Below the pieces are notes generated by a model. That model was not told where the DNA came from and ran no database searches. It saw only the letters and a list, made by a program, of their open reading frames with translations. A program made the translations under genes and the position numbers. A DNA stretch of 64,000 nucleotides from JACRCT01 sp049841135. Lineage in GTDB: Bacteria > Myxococcota > Myxococcia > Myxococcales > UBA5297. Location: positions 2,666,001 to 2,730,000 of the forward strand of contig JASGHK010000005.1 of the NCBI GenBank assembly GCA_049841135.1, given 5' to 3'. Positions 35,698 through 44,514 of this stretch are shown here, one piece after another; within the stretch, counting starts at the first letter, position 1, and every line of letters starts with the position of its first letter.

Positions 35698-36054
35698 GGA
35701 AGGCCTTTCGGAGAGCGGCCGATCCACGCTCGAGTTGGCGCCGACTTTCCGCTCCCGGGGCGGAGGGCGCGTGGCGCGCTATATAAGGATGCGGGCCAAC
35801 GCCGAAAACCCGCGTGAATCCAGGTGCTTGAAATTCGGCGTTTCACGAATGACCGAAAAGAGTAGGGACTTCGCGGAGTTGCTGAGGGGCCTTCGAGGCC
35901 TCGAGTGTGGTGCCAAGAGCTCCGACCAAGGACGCCGAAGGCAACCAGCGGACCCCCTCCCGCAGTATGGGAGGGGGCAGGGGGAGGGCGCCTTGGCAGC
36001 GCGCCTCGACCCCACTAGGCTTCGGGTCTTCTCAGGGCGGGGCCTCGGGAGTCT
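35698..36054. other. Spacer upstream of the amylase and Hsp70-fusion genes
   Basis: Divergent regulatory region. It contains an AT-rich TATATAAGG at 35779-35787 (possible -10 region on either strand) and, at 35953-35977, the hairpin CCCCCTCCC-loop-GGGAGGGGG of a dispersed repeat. No gene seen. Confidence 0.45.
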
Positions 36055-37570
36055 ATGAGTCCGACGACGACCCCAGCTGCCGAAGCGCAAGCGTGTCGCC
36101 TCGTGCTGCGGCTCGCTGAGTGGTCCCAGCTGCAGGTGTTCCTCGCGGCGAACGCGCAGCCGGCAGGAATCCAGGGCAACCTCCCTCAGCCCGTCGCCGT
36201 GGGCGGGACCATCGAGCTGGCGATCACCCTGCCGGACGGCACGACGGTGCGCGGCCCGGCGTACGTCTGCAGCAAACCCGCGGCGGACCCCGCCCAGGTC
36301 GGCATGTACCGGCGCGGCGCCAAGCTCACGGCCGGCTTCCAGCAGCAGCTGCAGAGGCTGGCCGACGCGCACCGGGGCCCGCCGATCTCGCCCATCGCCG
36401 GCATCGACTTCGGGACGTCCTACTCGAGCCTCTCCATCGCCATCGGCGACCGGGTCTGGCTCGTCCCCGACTCCCAGGGACGCACGCTGCACCCCTCGGT
36501 GGTCTCCTTCCCTTACCGTCAGCCGCCGCTCGCCGGTTGGGCCGCCAAGCCCCAGCTCATCCAAGACCCGCAGCGCACCGTCGCCTCCATCAAGCGGATG
36601 CTCGGCCGGCGCCTCTCCGACCGCGAGACCCTCGCCGCCCTGCACTCCACCTCGTACCGCGCCGTGGCCGGGCCGGGCGAAGCGGTGAACGTGGTCATCG
36701 ACGACGCCACCTACTCCGCCATCCAGGTCGCGGCGCAGGTCTTCCGGCACCTGGCGGAGACCGCGCGGAGCCGCCTCGGGCGGCCGGTGGAGCAGGTGGT
36801 GCTCACCATCCCTGCAAGCTGGAACGCGGAGCAGACCGCCGCGGTGAGCCGGGCCGCCGAGATGGGCGGCTTCAAGGTCGTCGAGCTGCTCCCCGAGCCG
36901 GTGGCGGGGGCGCTGGTGTACGGCGTGGGCCAGCAGAAGAACGGAGATGGTCGGGGTCTACGACTTCGGCGGCGGCACCTTCGACTTCAGCGTGGTGGAC
37001 ATCACCGCCGACCACTTCCGGGTGCTGGGCTTCGCCGGCGACGCGTGGCTGGGCGGCGACGACTTCGACGTGGCGATGGCCGAGGCCCTGGCCAACGCCT
37101 TCTGGCGCCAGAACGGGGTCGAGCTGCGCGAGCGTGCCGTGGAGTGGCAACGCCTGCTCGAGGCCTGCGAGGTCACCAAGCGCGCGCTCAGCCGCGAGGC
37201 GGCGGCGGTGCTGACGCTCGAGGCGATCGTCGAGCGTCCCCAGCGCATCGACCTGCGCCAGACGGTCCAGCGCAGCATCCTGGAGCAGCTCACCCGTCCG
37301 CTGGTCGACCGCTCGCTGGTGCTCTGCCGGCAGGTCCTGGAGCGGCTCGGACTCGAGGCACAGGACCTGACACAGGTCATCGTCACCGGAGGCATCACGC
37401 GGCTGCCGTTCGTGCGCGAGGCGGTCGCCCGCGCCTTCGGCCGCCCCATCCCGACGGTCGTCCACCCGGACGAGGCGGTGGGGCTGGGGGCAGGTCTGCG
37501 CGCCGCGCAGATCGCTGGGCATCACGTGGCAGGGGTCGGCTCCCCGGTCGCAGAGGCGGCAGCGCCCTGA
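36055..37570 (+). CDS. PilZ-like domain fused to Hsp70 (DnaK-type) ATPase, frameshifted as given
   Basis: ATG 36055. Residues 1-105 look like a PilZ-type beta barrel (CRLVLRLAEWSQLQVF, GGTIELAITLPDGTTVRGPA, QVGMYRRGAKLTAGFQQQLQ). From residue ~115 an Hsp70 nucleotide-binding domain follows: IAGIDFGTSYSSLSIAIGD (phosphate 1), VVLTIPASWNAEQTAAVSRA, then after the frame break VGVYDFGGGTFDFSVVD (phosphate 2) and VIVTGGITRLPFVREAV (adenosine loop). The break lies near 36945 (AACGGAGATGG, one base short). There is no substrate-binding domain. Such fusions occur in myxobacteria and may link cyclic-di-GMP or polarity signals to an ATPase; that role is inferred. Confidence 0.75.
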
Positions 37571-37593
37571 GCGGTCCGAGCCTCACCCCCTGA

Positions 37594-37621
37594 CCCCCTC
37601 TCCGGCTTCGCGGAGAGGGGG
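37594..37621. repeat. Dispersed hairpin repeat, copy 2
   Basis: Perfect 11-bp stem CCCCCTCTCCG / CGGAGAGGGGG with a 6-nt GCTTCG loop, 24 bp behind the Hsp70-fusion stop. Likely acts as a transcript end; the same hairpin occurs at 42513-42539 and a shorter form at 35953-35977. Confidence 0.75.
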
Positions 37622-37722
37622 AACCCGGCTCGCGGCTCCGAGGTGATTCGCCTCTATGCCCGGGACCTTCGGTGAGTAGACTTCCAGGCCATCCCAACCC
37701 CTTCGAACCGGAGGCGCGGGCC

Positions 37723-40464
37723 ATGCCTACGGATCTCTCCCAGCAGCTCGCCACGACGCTGGCGCACCTTGAAGCGGGACGGGACGTCGAGGCGCTGGAG
37801 GCGATGCTCGACGCGTGGCGCGCCTGCCGGAACCCGCGTCTGGCAGACCTCGTCGACCGCATCGGCGAGCGTGCTTCGGCTGCGCGCCCGACCGTCTCGG
37901 GCAAGTCGGTGAAGGAGCGGACCGAGCGCTGGCTGGCGCTGGCGGCGAAGAAGGAGTCCGCCGACCTCGGAGCCCTGCTCGCGACGCCGTGGCCTGGGAC
38001 CTGGAAGGCGGCGGTGCCGGTGCTCGAGGCGCTCAAGCCCTTCGACGATCCACGGGTGGCGATGGCGCTGTGCCGGCTGGTCGAGGCGACCCCCTACGAC
38101 ACGTACACCTCGCACCAGTTCTACGGGCCGCTGCTGACGAAGGTTCGGACGCTGGGCGACCTACGTGTGCTGCCGTTGCTCGAGACCGACCTCGCGCGGG
38201 TCAAGTCGACCTACTGGCGCCAGGGCACCCGCGTCACGATGGAGCGGGTCGTCTCCGAGTTGCGGAAGGTGAAGGTCCCGCCGCTCGGCAAGGCCGAGGA
38301 AGACGCGGTGGCCGCGCTAGAGGCGGTGTTCGCCGCGAGGGTCTCCGCCGCGAAGGCCAGCCGGAAGTCCGAGTCCGAGCTGCTCGCCGACATCTACGAA
38401 GACCCAGCCGACGACGCCCGGCGCGCGGTCTATGCCGACTGGGCCAGCGAGCAGGGCGATCCGCGCGGCGAGTTCATCAGCCTGCAGCTCGCCCGGGAGC
38501 GCGGCACGCCGAGCCCGGAGGCGCTCAAGCGCGAGCGCGCCCTGCTCAACAAGCACGGCAAGGCCTGGCTGGGGCAGCTCGACCGCGTGCTGGAGAAGGA
38601 GGGGCGCGTCTTCCGGCGCGGCTTCCTCGCCCAGGCCGTCGTCGCCGTCGAGTCGCGCGGCGAGAAGGTGGGCCCGGAGTTCGAGGACCCGGCGTGGGCC
38701 ACGGTCGAGACGCTCGGGCTGAGCTGGCGCGCGGCGTACTACTTCGGCGAGCAGATCGTCGGGCTGCCCTGGTTCCGCCGCGTCCGCCGGCTTCGAGCCT
38801 TTCCCGAGAAGCTCGCCGTCTTCGCGGCCAAGGCCGGATCGCCCCCGAACCTGGTCGAGCTCGATCTCCAGATCGACGAGCAGCTCGACGAGGCGGCGCG
38901 GTCCGAGCTTTGGAGCGGCGACGCCTTCCCGGCGTTGGAGTCCCTCGCGCTGGAAGGCCAGCTGCCTTCGGTCGCGGCCCGGCTGGATTCGCCGCTGGCC
39001 CGGAAGGTGAGGCGGCTGACCTACGTCAACACGGACTGCCCGCTGGGCGAGGTCTTGCGGCTGGTCGAGCAGAAGGGGCTGACCCTCGTGCAGGAGGCGG
39101 CGGTCGTCACCGCCTACCGCGACCGGCAGAGCGCCTGGGTCCTGACGCTGAAGCGCGGCCCGAACGACGCCTTCAACCAGCTGTCCTGCGAGCCGGATCC
39201 GACTGCGCGCGGCTTCCTCTCGGCCCAGGACCTGTCGAACGCGCTGGCTTCGCTCCCGGAGGGGTTGGTGGCGGAGCTCTCGGTGTCACGGGCCTTCCCG
39301 TGCGACTTCGGCCAGGACGCGCTCGCCCGGATCGGTGCAGCGCTCCGGCGCTTTCCCAAGGCCAGGCTCGACGTCTCGTGGGAGCAGTTGCCCGACGGCC
39401 AGGAGAGCGGCGCGGTACCGGTGCGGCTCTACTGCGGCTTCAAGGATCCGGCGGGGCCCGAAGCCAAGGCTCTGCTCGAGCACGTCAGGCTGCCGCCGCT
39501 CTCGCTGAAGCTCGACTCCTACGAGCTCAACGCGGGCAAGCTCCTGCCGCTCGGCGACGGAGACCCGTACGAGTTCGTCGCCCAGGCGTTCACGAAGAAG
39601 CGGACGAACAGCGTCGCGCTGGTGCAGAAATCGAGCGCCCGCAAGCGGATCAGCTTGGAGCGGTACTCGCGCAGCCTCGAGGTGCCACTCGCTCCGCGCG
39701 CCCGCGCCGCCTTCCTCGACTGGGTGGTCGGTGTGGTGAAGGCGACGAGAGCGAACGTGTGGGCGCCGTTGCTCGTGCGCTACGAAGGAGGAGGGTGGGG
39801 CGAAAGGCACGACCTTCCCGGGCTGGCGCCCTTCGGCGTCGCGGCGCGGTGGCTCATCGCGCCGGACGACCTCCTCGACGAGTGGATCCCGTTCGACGAG
39901 CTCCAAGCCGCCGCCGGCAAGGAGCAGCTCGAGTGGCTCGACGTGCGGCGGGTCGGGCGCTCGCTGCTGCTGGTGCTCGGGGCCTCACCCGTCGATGGGC
40001 CCACGGCCGCGCAGGTCCAGGCCTTGCGGGGCTGGGGCTCCGCCAGGTTGTGGAAGAGCTGGGAGCAGAGGGCAGGATTCGTCCCGCACCAGCGCGTCCT
40101 CGAGGAGTTCGCGCCGCTGCTGAACGAGCACGGCTTCTCGCTCGTCGAACCGTTCGTCGACGACGACCACCTGGTGCGCACCTTCGCGCGCCGCGATCCC
40201 CAAGGCACGCGCGCGCTTCGGCTCCAGTTCAACGAGCTCGTCAGCAGGGACCTGCACTTCACGGTGAGCGGACACCACTACCTGGGCCGGCCTGACGTGG
40301 ACTTCGAGCGGATGACGCGGGAGGACTACGGCGCCGAGCGTCGGGACTGGCACCCGGAGAAGTACGAGGTGGGCGACGAGGCGAGGCTGAAGGCGGCGCT
40401 CGCCCGGTTCGAGGAGCACTTCGAGAAGACGCTCCTCCCGTGGTTCAAGATCGCGGCCGGCTGA
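37723..40464 (+). CDS. Large TIGR02996-domain protein
   Basis: 913 residues from ATG 37723, chosen because GGAGG lies 9 bases upstream (ATG 37672 in frame lacks a site). Residues ~215-265 contain the TIGR02996 signature: DIYEDPADDARRAVYADWAS, then EQGDPRGEFISLQLARE. This domain is typical of large myxobacterial and planctomycete proteins with leucine-rich repeats. The N-terminal ~200 residues are helical (HEAT-like). The central part has LRR-like stretches (LVELDLQIDEQLDEAARSEL, ALESLALEGQLPSVAARL). The C-terminal 400 residues are unfamiliar. No signal peptide. Function unknown; scaffolding is likely. Confidence 0.75.
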   Translation: MPTDLSQQLATTLAHLEAGRDVEALEAMLDAWRACRNPRLADLVDRIGERASAARPTVSGKSVKERTERWLALAAKKESADLGALLATPWPGTWKAAVPVLEALKPFDDPRVAMALCRLVEATPYDTYTSHQFYGPLLTKVRTLGDLRVLPLLETDLARVKSTYWRQGTRVTMERVVSELRKVKVPPLGKAEEDAVAALEAVFAARVSAAKASRKSESELLADIYEDPADDARRAVYADWASEQGDPRGEFISLQLARERGTPSPEALKRERALLNKHGKAWLGQLDRVLEKEGRVFRRGFLAQAVVAVESRGEKVGPEFEDPAWATVETLGLSWRAAYYFGEQIVGLPWFRRVRRLRAFPEKLAVFAAKAGSPPNLVELDLQIDEQLDEAARSELWSGDAFPALESLALEGQLPSVAARLDSPLARKVRRLTYVNTDCPLGEVLRLVEQKGLTLVQEAAVVTAYRDRQSAWVLTLKRGPNDAFNQLSCEPDPTARGFLSAQDLSNALASLPEGLVAELSVSRAFPCDFGQDALARIGAALRRFPKARLDVSWEQLPDGQESGAVPVRLYCGFKDPAGPEAKALLEHVRLPPLSLKLDSYELNAGKLLPLGDGDPYEFVAQAFTKKRTNSVALVQKSSARKRISLERYSRSLEVPLAPRARAAFLDWVVGVVKATRANVWAPLLVRYEGGGWGERHDLPGLAPFGVAARWLIAPDDLLDEWIPFDELQAAAGKEQLEWLDVRRVGRSLLLVLGASPVDGPTAAQVQALRGWGSARLWKSWEQRAGFVPHQRVLEEFAPLLNEHGFSLVEPFVDDDHLVRTFARRDPQGTRALRLQFNELVSRDLHFTVSGHHYLGRPDVDFERMTREDYGAERRDWHPEKYEVGDEARLKAALARFEEHFEKTLLPWFKIAAG

Positions 40465-40479
40465 AAAGGGAGGACGACC

Positions 40480-41463
40480 ATGGCGCCGACGATTCGTCTC
40501 GATCTGGAGCGGCCTGCCGAGCAGCGCTGGGAAGGGATGCGCCCTCTGGCCGCGTCGGCGCGTGGCCTCATCGAGAGCTACTTGCGCGACCTGGGCACGG
40601 GAGGGGGAGACCAGTTCCTACCGCTGCTGTCCGCGTATCGGGCTGCCCAGCTGCCCGACGAGGTGTGGGCCGAAATCCAGAGCATCGCGTCGATGGTCGG
40701 GTTGCCGGCGGACGACGTGCTCGTCGCAAACCTCTACTACGAGGTCTTCCGGCTCATCATGGGGTGCACCGCGTTCGCGGTCGACACGCCCCGAGGGCCA
40801 ATCCACGCCCGGAACCTGGACTGGTGGACCGAGTCGGGGATGCTCGACCGCGAGACGGTGGTCGTCGAGGTCTCCGGGCGAAGCGCAGCGGGGCCGTTCA
40901 GCATGGTCGGCTGGCCCGGGTTCGTGGGGACCCTTTCAGGAATGGCGCCCGGGCGCTTCTCGGTCACGGTCAACGCCGTGCTGTCCAATGAGCCACCCCA
41001 GCTCGCGGCGCCCATCACCTTCCTGGTGCGCGACGTGCTGACGACGGCCCGGGACTTCGGCGCCGCGGTCGAGCGGTTGAGCACCACCGCGTTGCTGGCC
41101 GACTGCCTGATGCTGGTGACGGGGTGTGCCCCCGGTGAGATGGCGGTCATCGAGCGCACCTCGACGAGGGCGGCGGTTCGGAAGCCCGAAGCTGGCGCAA
41201 TCGTCGTGACCAACGAGTACCGCGGCCTGGTCGACTCGAAGGCCGGAGCGACCGAGAGCCTGCTGGCTCAGACTGCCAGCGCCCGCTACGTACGGGCTCG
41301 AGACCTCGTCGAGTCGCGCAGGCCGGCCGACGTGGAGGGTTGCTTGGCCATCCTTCGCGACGCAGGGGTGCGGATGAAGATCACCGTCCAGCACATGGTC
41401 ATGCAGCCCAGCACGGGACTTCTGGACGTTCGCCTGCCGAGCGCCCTCGATTCGGGTCGATAG
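40480..41463 (+). CDS. Acid ceramidase/NAAA-like Ntn hydrolase
   Basis: 327 residues from ATG 40480, preceded by GGGAGG and 15 bp after the TIGR02996 gene, so probably co-transcribed. The core MGCTAFAVDTPRGPIHARNL then DWW matches the nucleophile-Cys region of acid ceramidase/N-acylethanolamine amidase and related C45/C89 enzymes, where the Cys becomes N-terminal after self-cleavage (here near residue 96). The following VEVSGRS, VGWPGFVGTLSGMAPGRFSV and VTNEYRGLV positions fit. It would cleave amide bonds of N-acyl lipids or related amides. No signal peptide, so cytoplasmic in this form. Confidence 0.8.
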   Translation: MAPTIRLDLERPAEQRWEGMRPLAASARGLIESYLRDLGTGGGDQFLPLLSAYRAAQLPDEVWAEIQSIASMVGLPADDVLVANLYYEVFRLIMGCTAFAVDTPRGPIHARNLDWWTESGMLDRETVVVEVSGRSAAGPFSMVGWPGFVGTLSGMAPGRFSVTVNAVLSNEPPQLAAPITFLVRDVLTTARDFGAAVERLSTTALLADCLMLVTGCAPGEMAVIERTSTRAAVRKPEAGAIVVTNEYRGLVDSKAGATESLLAQTASARYVRARDLVESRRPADVEGCLAILRDAGVRMKITVQHMVMQPSTGLLDVRLPSALDSGR

Positions 41464-41466
41464 GCA

Positions 41467-42492
41467 TCAGTAGCCGCCGCTGTCCTCTTCGACCTTCACC
41501 CGCTCGCGGAAGGTCCAGTACACGGCCACGGTGTAGACGAGCACGAAGGGCATGCCGATCAGCGCGATGATCAGCATGTTCCAGAGCGTGGCGGGGCTCG
41601 AGGCGGAGCGATAGACGGTGAGGCTGTTGGCGGCGTCGTTGGTGGCGGTGACGAGGTTCGGCCACAGGCCCAGCCCCAGGAGCCCGACCAGCGCGACGAT
41701 GGTCACCGCGGAGCTGACGAAGGCCAGCCGCGGCCGGCCGAGGTGGACCGAGCGCGGGACGTTGGCCATCGCCAGCACGTTGACGACCACCACTAGCGCC
41801 GCCCACGGGAACCGCTCGAAGTTGGCGGTGGCGTGCGGGACCTTCATCAGCGTGACGATGGTCCCCAGGATGTAGAGCACCAGGAAGACGCCCCAGCTGT
41901 GCCAGGTCCAGGCGCGCACGCGGTCCAGCAGCGGGCTCTCGTGGAGCTTGAGCGCCAGGTAGAGCGCGCCGTGCACCGCGAACATGGCGACGGTCAGAAG
42001 GCCGACGCCCACCGCGTAGGGGTTGAGCAGATCGAAGAAGGTCCCGGCGTAGACGCCGCGCGCGTCGAGGGTGAGCCCGAGCATCGCGTTGCCGACGCCG
42101 ACGCCGAAGAGGAGGCTGGCGACCAGGCTGGAGAGGAAGAAGCCCAGGTCCCACGCGCCGCGCCAGGCCTTGCCCGGCCGCTTGCTGCGGAACTCGATGG
42201 AGACCGCGCGGAAGATGAGCGCGAAGAGCAGCAGCATGAAGGCCAGGTAGAAGCCCGAGAAGACCGTGGCGTAGGCCATGGGGAACGCGGCGAAGAGCGC
42301 GCCGCCGAAGGTCACCAGCCACACCTCGTTGCCGTCCCAGATGGGCCCGATGGAGTTGAGGAACGCGCGGCGCTCGGCGTCGGTCTTCGCCAGTGGATGG
42401 AGGATGCCGACGCCCAGGTCGAAGCCGTCGAGCACGGCGTAGCCGGCCAGCAGCACGCCCAGCAGCATGAACCAGATGAGGTGCAGGTCCAT
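41467..42492 (-). CDS. cydB: Cytochrome bd ubiquinol oxidase subunit II
   Basis: 341 residues, ATG 42492, starting 3 bp after the cydA stop. Eight to nine membrane helices. CydB signatures: WFMLLGVLLAGYAVLDGFDL, GPIWDGNEVWLVTFGGALFA, FPMAYATVFSGFYLAFMLLL, EFRSKRPGKAWRGAWD. It pairs with CydA in the inner membrane to reduce oxygen to water with quinol, a high-affinity route used at low oxygen or under nitrosative stress. No small CydX gene is evident after it. Confidence 0.96.
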   Translation of the reverse strand: MDLHLIWFMLLGVLLAGYAVLDGFDLGVGILHPLAKTDAERRAFLNSIGPIWDGNEVWLVTFGGALFAAFPMAYATVFSGFYLAFMLLLFALIFRAVSIEFRSKRPGKAWRGAWDLGFFLSSLVASLLFGVGVGNAMLGLTLDARGVYAGTFFDLLNPYAVGVGLLTVAMFAVHGALYLALKLHESPLLDRVRAWTWHSWGVFLVLYILGTIVTLMKVPHATANFERFPWAALVVVVNVLAMANVPRSVHLGRPRLAFVSSAVTIVALVGLLGLGLWPNLVTATNDAANSLTVYRSASSPATLWNMLIIALIGMPFVLVYTVAVYWTFRERVKVEEDSGGY

Positions 42493-42495
42493 GGC

Positions 42496-44076
42496 CTAGC
42501 TCTTTTCGGTCTCCCCCTCTCCGCTTGCCGGAGAGGGGGTTGGGGGGTGAGGCCCGGCGTCCTGCTTGGCCTCGCTCATCGACTCGACGTGCGCGGTGCG
42601 CCCGGCCGTCGCGGCGAGGAGGCCGCCGGCCGCGGTGTGCGCGGGCGGCGTGGCGGTCGGGACCGGGCCCTTCTTGATCTTGTCGTCGAGCACGAAGATC
42701 CAGACCGCGCCGAGCAGCAGGTAGATGAGCGAGAACATCGCGATGGAGGTCGCGACCTCGCCCGCCTTCACCGACTCGGAGAGCGACGACTTGGTCAGGA
42801 GGCCCTCGGCGACCCGGTACTGCAGCATCCCCTGCGCGTCGAGGACGGGGACGTTCGAGCCGTCGCGCACGAGCGGTGCCTGGACGGTCCAGGGCTGGCG
42901 GCCGACTTCGGCGGTGACCCAGCCGAGCTGGTTGGCGGCGACCGCGCCCAACACCGAGAAGACGAAGATCCACAAGAGCCAGCGCTGGTTCCAGAGCTTG
43001 CCGCGCAGCCGCAGGAACGAGGCGAGCAGGGTGACGCCGATGAAGTACATCCCCAGCGCGACCATCGCGTGGAAGGCCTGGAAGGTCGGCCCCACCGGCG
43101 GCTGCAGCTCCTTGGGCACCGCGTCCAGGCCGATGACCTTCGTCTGAAAGCTGTCGAAGGCGAGCATCCCCAGGCCGCCGGGAATCGCCGGGCCGAGGTC
43201 GACCTTCTTGGCCTCGGCGTTGGGCAAGCCGAAGAGGTGGAGGTCGGCGGGGCCGGTGGCGAAGTGCCCCTCCATCGCCGCCAGCTTCGCCGGCTGCTCT
43301 CGCGCCACCATCCGCGCGTTGGAGTGGCCGCTGAAGAGCTCGAGCAGGCTGAAGACCGTCGCGAAGATGAGCGCGCCGCTGAACGAGCGCCGGGCGAACT
43401 CTTCGTGCCGGCCCTTGAGCAGGTACCAGGCCGAGACCGAGAGGACGAAGAACGAGCCCATGATCATCGCGCCGATGAGCGTGTGGATCAGGCGATCGGC
43501 GGTCGAGGGGTTGAAGACCACGGCCCAGAAGTCGACGACCTCGGCGCGCATCACCGGGACGCCGTCGTGCGCCCAGGGCGCGCCGTCGCGCATCATCTGC
43601 ACCACGTGCGAGCCCGCGGGCGTCTGCTGCCAGCTGTTGGCGACGATGATCCAGACCGCCGAGAACATCGAGCCCAGGGCCACCATCAACGTCGCGAAGA
43701 AGTGGAAGCCGGCGCTCACCTTGTCCCAGCCGAAGACCAGCACCGAGAGGAAGCCCGACTCCAGGAAGAAGGCGAAGATGCCCTCCGCCGCCAGGGCCGA
43801 GCCGAAGACGTCGCCGACGAAGCGCGAGTAGGCCGCCCAGTTGGTGCCGAACTGGAACTCCATGACGATGCCCGTCGCCACGCCGATGGCGAAGGTCGCC
43901 GCGAACAGGCCGGTCCAGAACCGCGCCGCGGTCTCGTAGATCGGCTCGCGGGTCTTGAGGTACATGCCCTCGAGGTAGACCAGCACCACGCCCATCCCGA
44001 TGGTCAGCGGCGGGAAGAGGTAGTGGAACATCACCGTCAGAGCGAATTGGATGCGCGAGAGGACCAGCACGTCCAT
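42496..44076 (-). CDS. cydA: Cytochrome bd ubiquinol oxidase subunit I
   Basis: 526 residues from ATG 44076. Typical CydA: SRIQFALTVMFHYLFPPLTI with heme-ligand His18, EFQFGTNWAAYSRFVGDVFG, FLESGFLSVLVFGWDKVS, HTLIGAMIMGSFFVLSVSAW (second heme His), QLGWVTAEVGRQPW (GRQPW quinol region). It binds hemes b558, b595 and d and oxidises quinol. The C-terminal residues GPHPPTPSPASGEGETEKS are encoded by the dispersed CCCCCTCTCCG hairpin repeat, so a mobile intergenic repeat has extended the protein. First gene of cydAB. Confidence 0.96.
   Translation of the reverse strand: MDVLVLSRIQFALTVMFHYLFPPLTIGMGVVLVYLEGMYLKTREPIYETAARFWTGLFAATFAIGVATGIVMEFQFGTNWAAYSRFVGDVFGSALAAEGIFAFFLESGFLSVLVFGWDKVSAGFHFFATLMVALGSMFSAVWIIVANSWQQTPAGSHVVQMMRDGAPWAHDGVPVMRAEVVDFWAVVFNPSTADRLIHTLIGAMIMGSFFVLSVSAWYLLKGRHEEFARRSFSGALIFATVFSLLELFSGHSNARMVAREQPAKLAAMEGHFATGPADLHLFGLPNAEAKKVDLGPAIPGGLGMLAFDSFQTKVIGLDAVPKELQPPVGPTFQAFHAMVALGMYFIGVTLLASFLRLRGKLWNQRWLLWIFVFSVLGAVAANQLGWVTAEVGRQPWTVQAPLVRDGSNVPVLDAQGMLQYRVAEGLLTKSSLSESVKAGEVATSIAMFSLIYLLLGAVWIFVLDDKIKKGPVPTATPPAHTAAGGLLAATAGRTAHVESMSEAKQDAGPHPPTPSPASGEGETEKS
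42513..42539. repeat. Dispersed hairpin repeat, copy 3, inside the cydA 3' coding end
   Basis: CCCCCTCTCCG / CGGAGAGGGGG with a 5-nt loop, plus a following TTGGGGGGTGAGG arm characteristic of the repeat family. It is translated on the minus strand as part of PPTPSPASGEGE at the end of CydA. Confidence 0.8.
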
Positions 44077-44169
44077 CGGCGTTCTCCAGGCCTTTCACCT
44101 GCGATTCCAGTGGGTTGGCGACCTTGGCACGGGTTGCCTGCCGCCGGGAAAGTATTTTTGGCCGAATTT

Positions 44170-44198
44170 TTGACAGGCCCAGAATGTGACTCTATATG
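44170..44198 (+). promoter_or_regulatory. Sigma-70-type promoter of the XRE regulator gene
   Basis: TTGACA (44170-44175, perfect) followed after 17 bp by TATATG (44193-44198). The start codon of the regulator is 38 bp downstream. The region is strikingly AT-rich for this genome. The divergent cydAB promoter must lie in the same 160-bp spacer, so the regulator could control both directions. Confidence 0.6.
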
Positions 44199-44235
44199 TC
44201 CGAATCACGAGCAAGGACGCTCGTTTTGGGACTGC

Positions 44236-44514
44236 ATGATCCGCTGCCGCCTGCTGGAGATGATGGGTCGCCGAGGGATCCGGTTCATGAGCCGGCTCTC
44301 CGACGAAACCGGCATCAACCGGCGGACGCTGGCGGTGCTGGCCGAGAACAAGATGGCGCGCTACGACTCCGACGTCCTCGAGCGGCTGTGCGCCTACTTC
44401 CAGTGCCAGCCGGGCGACCTGCTCGAGTACACCGACGGCGGGAGCGCGACGCTCTCGTCCCTGAAGGACGGCGGCCCGGGGCGCGCGAGCGCTCTGGGCG
44501 GCCCTCATCCATGA
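44236..44514 (+). CDS. XRE-family (Cro/CI-type) small transcriptional regulator
   Basis: 92 residues from ATG 44236. A compact helix-turn-helix: MIRCRLLEMMGRRGIRFMSR, LSDETGINRRTLAVLAENKM, DVLERLCAYFQCQPGDLLEY. The final CQPGDLLEY signature is typical of the YozG-type XRE group. A 20-residue Gly/Ser-rich tail follows. Divergent from cydAB, and its stop overlaps the next start (ATGA), so it is translationally coupled to the J-domain gene. It may sense a redox or metabolic cue for cydAB; this is inference from position. Confidence 0.85.
   Translation: MIRCRLLEMMGRRGIRFMSRLSDETGINRRTLAVLAENKMARYDSDVLERLCAYFQCQPGDLLEYTDGGSATLSSLKDGGPGRASALGGPHP

Noticed and set aside
35774..35790. TATATAAGG as a strong promoter of the amylase gene
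   Set aside because: Only the -10-like part is clear; no -35 box at a proper distance on either strand.
40480..41463. Penicillin or bile-salt hydrolase function for the Ntn hydrolase
   Set aside because: The CTAFAVDTPRGPIHARNLDW context fits acid ceramidase/NAAA-like enzymes better; substrate cannot be decided from sequence.
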